Of a DNA stretch of 52,121 bases, positions 24,669-32,859 are shown piece by piece. Made by a program: the position numbers and the translations under genes. Position 1 is the first letter of the stretch; every line of letters begins with the position of its first letter. Origin of the DNA: CAZHTS01 sp964535315 (GTDB lineage: Bacteria; Chloroflexota; Anaerolineae; Anaerolineales; Anaerolineaceae); contig CAZHTS010000032.1 of assembly GCA_964535315.1 (NCBI GenBank), positions 1 to 52,121 on the forward strand, in the 5' to 3' direction. The notes below the pieces were generated by a model. It saw nothing but the letters and a program-made list of their open reading frames with translations. It ran no database searches and was not told the DNA's origin.

Positions 24669-27437
24669 CTATCCAGAAGCCCGTATGGCTTTCCAGATTC
24701 GCTCCGGCGTTGCCGGGTTCTCATCCACCTGAGCGCCACAGGCATCCAGAATGGCATTCCCAACCGCCGGGGCCACACCGTCCAGGGGAATTTCTGCAAC
24801 GGCTTTTACCCCAAAGGGATGTGAAGGTTCAAAGGTCTCGACGAACAGCGCCTCCATTGCCGGCATTTCTTTGGCGCGGAAGATATGATAATCCTGAAAG
24901 TCAACTTCCCGCGCCTTACCAGTCTCATCATACCGCATTTCTTCGCAGACTGCATATCCTAATGACTGTGACATGCCGCCCTCAATTTGGCCTGCCGCTG
25001 TGATGGGGTTGACAATGATCCCGGAATCTACCGCCATCACCAGGTTATCGACTGTCACCTGGCCTGTCTGAGTATCAACCGTCACCTCAGCAAATTGTGC
25101 AGCAAAAGGCGGCGGCGAAACAGGCGAGTAGTACGAGTCCACGGCCATAATTTGTTCCTGGTTGTTATGATGCAGTGAATCCAAAGCCACTTCTGCCAGG
25201 GTAACAAACCGTCCGTCGGGAGCGTGCGCTTTGCGATCTGCCAACCGTATTTGTTCTGCCTGCACATTCCCGCCCTTACGGTTGAGCATGTCTGCTGCTC
25301 GGGCGCGAATGCGCCCGGCCACCTTTTCGGCCGCACGGGTCGCGGCTGCCCCCGAGATATAGGTCGTGCTCGAAGCGTATGCACCCTTATCAAATGGTGT
25401 GAAATCGGTGTCCGAAGAATATACCAGTATGTCTTCCAGCGGCACGCCCAGAATCTCAGCTGCCATCTGTCCTAATACCGTATCAGAACCGGTGCCAAGA
25501 TCGGTGGCGCCAATCATCATATTGAATGACCCATCATCATTCATTTTGATGCTTGCTCCGCCCATATCCAGATAGGGAATGGCTGTGCCTTGCATGGCCG
25601 CNNNNNNNNNNNNNNNNNNNNNNNNNNNNNNNNNNNNNNNNNNNNNNNNNNNNNNNNNNNNNNNNNNNNNNNNNNNNNNNNNNNNNNNNNNNNNNNNNNN
25701 NGGGTGATTGGTATAGACGATGTCTGCATAGAAACGGATGTTGGGCGATTGGCGATACACGCCGTCCCCTACATACAAAGCCATTGACTTGTGCCCGGTG
25801 TTCCCTGTCACCGTCAAAGCATGGCAGCCATATGCGCCAGTATCACTGAGACAATACATCTCATTGGCAGTGATCGTTCCATCTTTTTTCACGCCGGTTT
25901 TCATGCGAATCCGCATCGGGTGGCGCGAGCGCGCCGCAATGAACTCTTCTTCCCGGTCATATTCATAACGCACCGGGCGTCCGGTTGCAATTGTCAGATG
26001 AGCGGCCACGTCCTCGATCAAGATTTCCTGTTTGCCGCCAAAACCACCGCCGATGCGCGGCTTAATCACGCGGATACGTTTAACCGGCAACCCCAGCACC
26101 GGGGCAAGCACACGCCGCACGTGGAAAGGCACCTGTGTGCTGGTGCGAATGACCAGGCGATCATCCTCGTCCCAGTAACTGACCGCCACGTGTGGCTCGA
26201 TGTGCGCCTGCTGCACTTTAGGCACCTCGTATACCGCTTCATAAATTTTGTCGGCCTCAGCAAACCCCTTCTCTACGTTCCCGATATCGATGCGGATTTC
26301 AGCCGCCAGATTTTTAGCGGGGTTCGAGTCGGCAAAATTAACAAACTCGAGTTCATCATGAATGCGAATCGCTCCATCCTTCATCGAATCGGCGGAGTCC
26401 AGGATGACCGGTAATTCCTCATACACCACATCGATCAATTTGAGCGCCTGGGTTGCGACCTCTTCACTCTCGGCTGCCACAAAGGCCACGCGATCCCCCA
26501 CAAAGCGCACCTTATTATCCAGCGAAAAAGCGTCTAACGGCCCGGGGATGGGATCCGACTGTCCGGCAGTAGAATAGATCACCCGGGGGATGTCCTGCCA
26601 GGTTAGCACAGCTGCAACCCCCGGAAGTTCTCGCGCCTTAGAAACATCAATGTGCTTGATGCGCGCATGCGCTACCGGGCTATGCAACACTTTCGCTACC
26701 AGCATGCCGCGCATTTCAATGTCGGCCGTAAAAGCCGGCTTTCCCTGTACCAGTTTGACCGCATCGACCTTACGCTCAGGTTTCCCGACCCTTTCCCAGG
26801 ACTGCGTGCGCGGTGTGGTCCAGATGCGCGGTGTTACCCTGGTTTGAGTTGCAGTCGCCCCCGGCTCAACCGGCCCGCCCTCTGGTGGCGTTTGCTCGCC
26901 GCCGAAATCGACCGGGATGGGTGACACATTTTCAATCGGGGGAACTTCCTCGCCACGCAAGATGGCCGCAGCGCGCAAAACCGCCTGTACAGGTTTCACA
27001 TATCCTGTGCAACGGCATAAAACGCTATCCAATGCCTCACGCACCTGTGCCTCGCTGGGATCAGGCTCACGCTCCAATAGGGCTTTGGCTTCCAGCACCA
27101 TGGCCGGCGTACAATAGCCGCACTGAATGGCTCCACTTTCTACAAACGCCTGCTGGATGGGATGTAAACCGCCTGTTTTCTTCCAGCCCTGTTCGGGATG
27201 CTCGCCCACTGCCTCAATTGTCTCGACGCTGTGACCATCGGCTTGCGCCGCCAGCATACCACAAGAATTGACCGCTTCGCCGTCGAGCAAAATGGTGCAT
27301 GCGCCACACTCGCCATTGCGGCAACCGCCAAACTTGGCGCCAAAGTATCCTTCTCGACGTAACACAGTCAACAACGTATCAGACGCTGCTACTTCCAGGT
27401 TTTTGAGTGTGCCGTTGATTTGTACTGAGATGTTCAT
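24669..27437 (-). CDS. Molybdenum hydroxylase B, fused [2Fe-2S]-molybdopterin subunit, interrupted by assembly gap
   Basis: Residues 1-165 form the [2Fe-2S] domain (GCRNGECGACTILLDG, QCGYCTPA, LCRCTGY). A linker rich in Pro/Thr (~165-215) leads to the hammerhead and Mo domains (VRFVGDRVAFVA, RIGGGFGGKQE). The active-site glutamate is in FGVKAVAEIPLDG, where the family's usual GxGE is AVAE. A 100-N gap after IVYTNH removes the arginine loop; comparison with the 739-residue paralogue suggests about 100 residues are missing. The frame happens to be kept across the placeholder. The start is supported by AAGGAGG. Confidence 0.88.
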   Translation of the reverse strand: MNISVQINGTLKNLEVAASDTLLTVLRREGYFGAKFGGCRNGECGACTILLDGEAVNSCGMLAAQADGHSVETIEAVGEHPEQGWKKTGGLHPIQQAFVESGAIQCGYCTPAMVLEAKALLEREPDPSEAQVREALDSVLCRCTGYVKPVQAVLRAAAILRGEEVPPIENVSPIPVDFGGEQTPPEGGPVEPGATATQTRVTPRIWTTPRTQSWERVGKPERKVDAVKLVQGKPAFTADIEMRGMLVAKVLHSPVAHARIKHIDVSKARELPGVAAVLTWQDIPRVIYSTAGQSDPIPGPLDAFSLDNKVRFVGDRVAFVAAESEEVATQALKLIDVVYEELPVILDSADSMKDGAIRIHDELEFVNFADSNPAKNLAAEIRIDIGNVEKGFAEADKIYEAVYEVPKVQQAHIEPHVAVSYWDEDDRLVIRTSTQVPFHVRRVLAPVLGLPVKRIRVIKPRIGGGFGGKQEILIEDVAAHLTIATGRPVRYEYDREEEFIAARSRHPMRIRMKTGVKKDGTITANEMYCLSDTGAYGCHALTVTGNTGHKSMALYVGDGVYRQSPNIRFYADIVYTNHXXXXXXXXXXXXXXXXXXXXXXXXXXXXXXXXXXAAMQGTAIPYLDMGGASIKMNDDGSFNMMIGATDLGTGSDTVLGQMAAEILGVPLEDILVYSSDTDFTPFDKGAYASSTTYISGAAATRAAEKVAGRIRARAADMLNRKGGNVQAEQIRLADRKAHAPDGRFVTLAEVALDSLHHNNQEQIMAVDSYYSPVSPPPFAAQFAEVTVDTQTGQVTVDNLVMAVDSGIIVNPITAAGQIEGGMSQSLGYAVCEEMRYDETGKAREVDFQDYHIFRAKEMPAMEALFVETFEPSHPFGVKAVAEIPLDGVAPAVGNAILDACGAQVDENPATPERIWKAIRASG
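25602..25701. other. 100-N scaffold gap in the hydroxylase B large subunit
   Basis: There are exactly 100 unknown bases. The sequence lost should carry the GAFRGFG-type substrate loop and the following helical stretch, roughly 300 bp by comparison with the other two hydroxylases. Confidence 0.99.
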
Positions 27438-27448
27438 CGCTCGCCTCC

Positions 27449-28195
27449 TTATGCCAACAAGCGCCTGATCAGGGTGGCAGCCACTTCCTGGCGATATTCA
27501 GCGCTTGCCCAGGCATCCCCTGCCTGACTGTATGCATCGCGAACGGCCATCTCGACGCCACCATCTGCCTGGGGCCCATCAAAAACCAGGACAGGCGCTT
27601 TCCCATATCCACCCAGTGCGACGCGCGTCCGGCCCACCGGCCAGCGTGCCACCGCAGTGCACACAATGGGGCGATCGGCGGGCGAACGCGCCACCACTTC
27701 AAAGTTCAAACTGGCCTGAAGTGGGATCATGATCGCGGTGATCAACTGCCCGGGTTTTTGCCCGGCACGCAAAGGCAGCCAGTCGCCCAGAGCAATTTCT
27801 TTGGCCTCGGGCATCCATACCAGATGTGCATCCAACGCCAGCAAAGCTGTTAGCAACACTGAACGGCCATCAGCCGCCGCCACTGTTCCAGCAACAGTCG
27901 CCACCCTGCGAATATTGCCGTGGGTTTCCCGTTGAATGGCTGCCGCCAATACAGGCGGCAGTCCTTCCCACCGGGCAAGCGCTTCCAATGTTGTCGTTGC
28001 GCCAATTCTGAGGTTGTTTCCAACGGCTTCCAGACCGTTTAATCCCAGTGCCTGTAAATCGACCACAGCAAATGCTTCTTCAACAGGCTGGCTCAACACC
28101 GTTCCACCGCCCAAAGGCACCGTGGGTGGAGTGGTACGTGCCAGCAACAATAACGCCTCTTCCAACGTCTTGGGACGATGGTACTCAAGAATCAT
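27449..28195 (-). CDS. Molybdenum hydroxylase B, FAD-binding subunit
   Basis: At 248 residues it is shorter than the usual ~290. The first FAD loop reads VPLGGGTVLSQP and the second NIRRVATVAGTVAAADGRS, a divergent form of NxATxGGNxxxAxPxxD. The shortened C-terminal domain ends IRRLLA. It would pass electrons from the [2Fe-2S] clusters to an acceptor. It lies 11 bp upstream of the fused large subunit. Confidence 0.85.
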   Translation of the reverse strand: MILEYHRPKTLEEALLLLARTTPPTVPLGGGTVLSQPVEEAFAVVDLQALGLNGLEAVGNNLRIGATTTLEALARWEGLPPVLAAAIQRETHGNIRRVATVAGTVAAADGRSVLLTALLALDAHLVWMPEAKEIALGDWLPLRAGQKPGQLITAIMIPLQASLNFEVVARSPADRPIVCTAVARWPVGRTRVALGGYGKAPVLVFDGPQADGGVEMAVRDAYSQAGDAWASAEYRQEVAATLIRRLLA

Positions 28196-28230
28196 GGCAT
28201 GCGCTCCTTGCTGGATATAACCAGCGCTTT

Positions 28231-29229
28231 TTATGCCTGCGCAAAAGTGTCGACCAGCAATTTAACGTCACCACCCACCGGGTACAGGATCGGACAGGTG
28301 CAACCGTACTTGCGATATTCAGCCACCTTGGCACGCGCCTCATCCGGTGTACCGGACGCAGTGATGCGATGGATCAGTTCTTCGGGTACCAGATGTTTGG
28401 CTTTCTGAATTTGCTCGTGGGTAGCGGGCCAACCGAGAATGGATTGGATTTCCTTAACCACGTCATCCGACACTCCGGAGGCCTTGGCAATATGTGGTTG
28501 CTGGGCCAGATATTGCGTCAACAAACCGCGGGTGGTGTCGATCGCCTTGTCGTGATCCAGGTCAACAGAACATACCACCAGTTGCGGGCGATCAATGGCG
28601 TCCAGCGTGCGCCCCGATTTGGCTGCGCCTTTGGCCAGCAATTCCAGTGCCTTGACGTTATACTCGGGCGCCACGCAATAATTCAACACGGCGCCATCGG
28701 CGATTTCACCGGTCAGTTCCATCATCTGATCCCCGGTGGCGCCAATGTACAACGGCACATAACGCGGCTCGCGCCGGCCGTGCACCACATCCAGTTCGAT
28801 GCCATCGACATGAACAAATTCGCCATGGAAAGTCACCCGCTCCATATTCAACAGTCTGCGCAAGACGACGATAGTCTCACGCATGGCCGTTAATGGCTTT
28901 TTGCGTTCAATGCCGACATTGCGCGCCAGCGGATCCCACCAGGCGCCAATCCCGCAAATGATGCGGTCGCGCGCCAGGTCATCTAACGTCAAAAAGGTCG
29001 CCGCCAGCAAACCGATGTTGCGGGTCCAGTTATTGATGACCCCCGACCCAATCTTAAGTTTTTCGGTGACCGCAGCATAAGCGGCCATAGGCACAATGGC
29101 GTCTCGCACCAGGCGACTCTCGGCCTGCCAGACGGCTTCAAAACCGCGCTTTTCAGCATAGCGGACGTAATCCAACCCATCGCGCAAATCATGGGCGTCT
29201 TGTAAGTACAAAGCGACTCGTTCAGACAT
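28231..29229 (-). CDS. LLM-class (luciferase-like) oxidoreductase, probably F420-dependent
   Basis: The ATG at 29227-29229 has GGAGG just upstream, giving 332 residues. The TIM-barrel pattern of luciferase-like enzymes is visible: YVRYAEKRGFEAVWQAES, KIGSGVINNWTRNIGLLAATFLTLDDLA, GIGAWWDP, PLYIGATGDQMMELTGEIADGAVLNY. This is close to the Mer/F420-dependent glucose-6-phosphate dehydrogenase branch. The location beside cofC, cofD, cofE and npdG supports F420H2 rather than FMN as cofactor. The substrate is unknown. Confidence 0.87.
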   Translation of the reverse strand: MSERVALYLQDAHDLRDGLDYVRYAEKRGFEAVWQAESRLVRDAIVPMAAYAAVTEKLKIGSGVINNWTRNIGLLAATFLTLDDLARDRIICGIGAWWDPLARNVGIERKKPLTAMRETIVVLRRLLNMERVTFHGEFVHVDGIELDVVHGRREPRYVPLYIGATGDQMMELTGEIADGAVLNYCVAPEYNVKALELLAKGAAKSGRTLDAIDRPQLVVCSVDLDHDKAIDTTRGLLTQYLAQQPHIAKASGVSDDVVKEIQSILGWPATHEQIQKAKHLVPEELIHRITASGTPDEARAKVAEYRKYGCTCPILYPVGGDVKLLVDTFAQA

Positions 29230-29262
29230 AGGGCCTCCAGACAAAATTTAGATGAGATGGTG

Positions 29263-29877
29263 TTACAAATTGACCGGCGAAACTTCCATTTTCTTAAGCA
29301 ATTCAAGGTCCTCAGGAAGATCCAGATCCAGGCCTAACATCTGCGATCTGTAAACCTCTACCTGCATACCCTTTTCTTGTGCCAGCGCCAGGTGCTTTTG
29401 AAAAGAACCCGGGCCAAAACAATAAGTTACGGCCCCCAGGGGCGAAACGAGCAGCCCATTTGTGCCGTCTTCTCGACGATCTGGGGCAATGACCATCATT
29501 GGGGGGCGGCTTGCACGACTAATAAAATCCTGTATCTCTTTTCCACTGAGCAAAGGTAAATCGGAGGGAATGATTAACACACCTTGTGCCGTATACAGTT
29601 GGGCGACAACCGTTGCGCGTTCCAGCGCCATATTTAATCCCGGAGCGCCATCTTCCTGTACGGTGCGTGCCTTATATTCACGTGCCAGCACCAAGGCTGC
29701 CGGATCACGGCTGACGACCAACGTCTGGGTAATCTCTGGAACGGTTGCCAGAGTCTGCAAGGTGTTTTTCAGCATGTTAAAGTTCAACGTAAAACGTTCG
29801 TCTTCAGATAATACCGGAGCCAGACGCGATTTGCCACGTCGCAAAGGTTTGGCCGGTACAATGGCCCATAAGTTCAT
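29263..29877 (-). CDS. cofC: CofC/FbiD: phospholactate (or PEP) guanylyltransferase of F420 synthesis
   Basis: The 204-residue GT-A nucleotidyltransferase shows the CofC N-terminal signature VPAKPLRRGKSRLAPVLSEDER, the metal-binding strand LIIPSDLPLLSG and GTNGLLVSP. It activates 2-phospho-L-lactate (archaea) or phosphoenolpyruvate (mycobacteria) with GTP for transfer to Fo. Which precursor is used here cannot be read. The start overlaps the cofD stop by ATGA. Confidence 0.92.
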   Translation of the reverse strand: MNLWAIVPAKPLRRGKSRLAPVLSEDERFTLNFNMLKNTLQTLATVPEITQTLVVSRDPAALVLAREYKARTVQEDGAPGLNMALERATVVAQLYTAQGVLIIPSDLPLLSGKEIQDFISRASRPPMMVIAPDRREDGTNGLLVSPLGAVTYCFGPGSFQKHLALAQEKGMQVEVYRSQMLGLDLDLPEDLELLKKMEVSPVNL

Positions 29878-30827
29878 TCCATGTCTTTCCTTTCAAATTT
29901 CGCTTTGCAGAAATGTTTCAGGATATCGCCTGCCAATCGTTTGCGATCTTGTGGCGTAAGCATCCAGGTATTGGTTACCAGAGTCATTATACCCCACGGC
30001 GAAATCGAATTCACCTGTGCCTCATCCACCTGGTCGAGCACAAAACCGCTGAGTAATCCGCGATAATGATTGGCTACTGCTACCGCCGATGGCTCAATCC
30101 CCATTTCCCGGTACATTTTGGCTGCGGGTCCCTTAACCGCTTGTCCGCCGATCAGGGGGGATACAGCTACCACAGGTTTGCCGGCCAGGGCAACGCGTAT
30201 CCCTGGAATACTGAGAATTGGATCGATACTGACCCAGGGATTCGATGGGCATAGGATGACCAGATCGGCCTGTGCAATCCGCTCCAACACACCCGGCGCC
30301 GGGCGGACCTCCTCAATACCGCTGAAGATAAAGCCGCGAACCGTTGGCCGGCATTGATGTTTTACAAAATATTCCTGAAAGGGGAGGTCGCCGTATTCGT
30401 CGGTACACACAATGGTGGGGACAGGATCATCACTCATCGGTAACACAACATCTTTGATACCCCAGGACTGGCAAAACGAACAGACAATCTCGCTGAGCCG
30501 TTCACCGGAAAGAATGCGCCGGGTTCGCTCGAGATGGGTTCCCAGGTCTCTGTCACCCAGATTGAACCATGCCGGCCCGCCCAATTGCTGGACAGACTCC
30601 AACGCATGCCACGTATCTGCTGCACGCCCCCAACCCGTTTCAGGATTGGATATTCCTGCCAACATATAGCAAACCGTATCCAGGTCAGGGCAAACGAGCA
30701 AGCCGCTATAATTGAAATCATCGCCAGTATTGACGATAACGGTCAATTCACCTGCTCGTAGGTGTCTGGACAGACCATCAACCAGTTTTGCCCCACCGAC
30801 TCCGCCGGCCAATGCAACTATTTTCAT
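29874..30827 (-). CDS. cofD: CofD: Fo phospholactate/phosphoenolpyruvate transferase
   Basis: At 317 residues it is the family length. Key segments are the opening IVALAGGVGGAKLVDGL, VIVNTGDDFNYSGLLVCPDLDTV, GDRDLGTHLERT and ILCPSNPWVSIDPIL, all typical of CofD. It joins the CofC product to 7,8-didemethyl-8-hydroxy-5-deazariboflavin to give F420-0. GGGAGG lies upstream. It overlaps the 2H protein stop and the cofC start by 4 bp each. Confidence 0.95.
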   Translation of the reverse strand: MKIVALAGGVGGAKLVDGLSRHLRAGELTVIVNTGDDFNYSGLLVCPDLDTVCYMLAGISNPETGWGRAADTWHALESVQQLGGPAWFNLGDRDLGTHLERTRRILSGERLSEIVCSFCQSWGIKDVVLPMSDDPVPTIVCTDEYGDLPFQEYFVKHQCRPTVRGFIFSGIEEVRPAPGVLERIAQADLVILCPSNPWVSIDPILSIPGIRVALAGKPVVAVSPLIGGQAVKGPAAKMYREMGIEPSAVAVANHYRGLLSGFVLDQVDEAQVNSISPWGIMTLVTNTWMLTPQDRKRLAGDILKHFCKAKFERKDME

Positions 30828-31360
30828 ATACCCACCTCCCCCAGTCGAAAAGCTGTCTTGATCTCGACATCCGTCTCCGCGATCAATGCCAACTGATCCA
30901 CGCGGACAGTGGCATTCAGTGGAAAAAACGCCAGATCTTCAATCGCACAAACCAGGCGGGCCTGGGTGACGTCACGATGGGCCAGCGTGATATGCGGCAC
31001 CCAGTGTTCGGGCGTGTAATACCGGTTCAGCCCGTTTGCGAATTGCAGAACCGCCGTCCAGATTCTTTGATGCAAAGATAACAAAACCTGCGTTTTGACG
31101 ACAGGAAGATACAATACCGGTATATCGCCCGTAAAAATTCCTAAACCGCAAATCCGGACTTCAAATGGCGCAGTGTCTGCGGCGATTTGACGCAGCGTGG
31201 CTTTGACCGGCTCTAATGCATACGCTTCCGCTCCCTGATAAGAGAAGTGAGGAATGGGTGTAAATTTAATCCCCGATAAGCCACAATGGTTTTCCAACAG
31301 ACTCCATAACATTTGAGTCTGTTGGTCAACACATGGGTCTGGCAACGAGGCGATGTACAT
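30824..31360 (-). CDS. 2H phosphoesterase / 2'-5' RNA ligase-like protein inside the F420 block
   Basis: The 178-residue protein has the two signature motifs of the 2H superfamily: H38-F-S40 in TPIPHFSYQG and H123-I-T125 in WVPHITLAHRD. Family members hydrolyse or form 2'-5' phosphodiester or cyclic phosphodiester bonds (LigT/ThpR, CPDases). It is coupled to cofD by a 4-bp overlap and lies 5 bp after cofE. No role in F420 chemistry is established. The start lacks a clear ribosome-binding site. Confidence 0.82.
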   Translation of the reverse strand: MYIASLPDPCVDQQTQMLWSLLENHCGLSGIKFTPIPHFSYQGAEAYALEPVKATLRQIAADTAPFEVRICGLGIFTGDIPVLYLPVVKTQVLLSLHQRIWTAVLQFANGLNRYYTPEHWVPHITLAHRDVTQARLVCAIEDLAFFPLNATVRVDQLALIAETDVEIKTAFRLGEVGI

Positions 31361-31365
31361 ACCGT

Positions 31366-32133
31366 TTATCGAAACATATCAAGGTCTTTTGGCCGCAGCA
31401 ACTCCCCCAGGCTGCCCTCTCGCAGTGGATAGGGGAAACCGCGCACATGCACCACAGGTAATTTTTCCGCCGCCTGACCCATCATCAGTGAAGCAGCCGC
31501 CGCGAGTTCGTCCGCCGCGGCCACCTGGGTGATCCGTAATTGAAAGCCAAACAGATCCGGCGTGCCACGCAGATCGACCAGGCCAGGTAAACCGGCCAAA
31601 CCAATCGTCGTTCCAGTTGTTCCTGTTCGCCAGGCCCGTCCATGTGAATCAATGATTAAGACGCCCAGACGTGCCGCGCTGGCAGACTCCAGGCGCTGGC
31701 GGACGGCCTGAGCAGAGGCGTCCGGGTTTTCTGGTAACAGCAACACCCAATCTTCCGCCGCCCCCCATGGCGATTGAACATTGGAGTGATCAATGCCGGC
31801 GTTAGCGCAGACAAAGCCGCATTTGTGTTCGACGATTACGGTTCCTGGTCGAGCGCGCAACACCGTGTTACTCTCCCGCAACACCAGCTCGATAAAGCGC
31901 GGGTCTTTTTCCACCTGCATGGCCAGTTCGGCGGCGCGCGCTGAAGGGATTACCTGGCTAAGGTTCACCAACCGGCCTTCGGCCTTCGATACAATTTTTT
32001 GCGCCAGTACCAGGATATCTCCATCTTCCAGGGCGACATGGTTCTGCTCTAGCGCCTGAAGCAGAATGGCAGATAGGTCGTCTCCCGGCTGAATAATGGG
32101 AATACCACGCAGTGGGGTTAGAACAAGGGACAT
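31366..32133 (-). CDS. cofE: CofE: coenzyme F420-0:L-glutamate ligase
   Basis: The 255-residue protein carries the CofE pattern: TPLRGIPIIQPGDDL, DGDILVLAQKIVSKAEG, the metal-binding CGFVCANAGIDHSNV, and IIDSHGRAWRTGTTGTTIGLAGL. It adds glutamate(s) to F420-0. It is the single-domain archaeal-type form, without the FMN reductase-like domain found in mycobacterial FbiB. So the step reducing dehydro-F420, if PEP is the precursor, would need another protein. npdG ends 2 bp before the start. Confidence 0.94.
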   Translation of the reverse strand: MSLVLTPLRGIPIIQPGDDLSAILLQALEQNHVALEDGDILVLAQKIVSKAEGRLVNLSQVIPSARAAELAMQVEKDPRFIELVLRESNTVLRARPGTVIVEHKCGFVCANAGIDHSNVQSPWGAAEDWVLLLPENPDASAQAVRQRLESASAARLGVLIIDSHGRAWRTGTTGTTIGLAGLPGLVDLRGTPDLFGFQLRITQVAAADELAAAASLMMGQAAEKLPVVHVRGFPYPLREGSLGELLRPKDLDMFR

Positions 32134-32135
32134 GG

Positions 32136-32843
32136 CTAATCGTTGCGATGAATGCCTGTGATGCGAATGCCGGCCGATTGGACGCCATATTGTTTATTTA
32201 ACCCGATCAAAATAGACGTCATTCCTTCGGCCACAACCGAATTCTCGATCGGCCCGGCATCCCAACCGATCAAACCGGCCGCCTTAACCAGTTCAATCAC
32301 CTGGGCGCGCGCCGCTTTGCTGGTGCCGCACACCAATACATCACATTCGACGCTCTCGTCACCATGCAACAAGTTCTCATACGAAATATTCTGGAAGGCC
32401 GCCACAACCTGAACGCCTTCCCCGACGATTTCTAATGCTTCCTGCGCTGCGCTGCCGGCCGGTGGCATCTGTACTTTCGTCACCTTGGGCGGCACCAAGG
32501 GTACGGTAACATCCACCAATATCTTGCCCTGTAGTTCTGCCTTGATCGCCGTTAGCATGTCTTTGTGCGCCGCATACGGCACAGTTAATACCACCAGATC
32601 GGCCTGCCGGGCGGCTTCCGGGTTGGTCATCCCGCATACATTAACGAGCTTCCCTTCCAGCAATCCCAGAATCTCATTCGCTGCCGCCTGCGCCTTTTCG
32701 GCCATGCGCGACCCAATGATAATAGCATACCCAGCCTGGGACCAACGATACGCCAACCCCTTGCCTTCTTTGCCTGTGCCGCCAATAATTGCGATGGTGT
32801 GAATGGCCGGTCCGGCCTGCGTGGAAACCTGAGTATCGCTCAC
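32136..32843 (-). CDS. npdG: NADPH:F420 oxidoreductase-like protein
   Basis: A GTG at 32841-32843 with GGAGG upstream is the best start (235 residues); a longer in-frame opening runs into ssnA. The N-terminal Rossmann stretch IAIIGGTGKEGKGLAYRWSQAGY and IIIGSR match NpdG/Fno enzymes, as do VVLTVPYAAH and NISYENLL. The family moves hydride between NADPH and F420. Its position next to cofE supports an F420 partner over other NADP-binding homologues. Confidence 0.9.
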   Translation of the reverse strand: MSDTQVSTQAGPAIHTIAIIGGTGKEGKGLAYRWSQAGYAIIIGSRMAEKAQAAANEILGLLEGKLVNVCGMTNPEAARQADLVVLTVPYAAHKDMLTAIKAELQGKILVDVTVPLVPPKVTKVQMPPAGSAAQEALEIVGEGVQVVAAFQNISYENLLHGDESVECDVLVCGTSKAARAQVIELVKAAGLIGWDAGPIENSVVAEGMTSILIGLNKQYGVQSAGIRITGIHRND

Positions 32844-32859
32844 AATTCCTCCGATGAAC

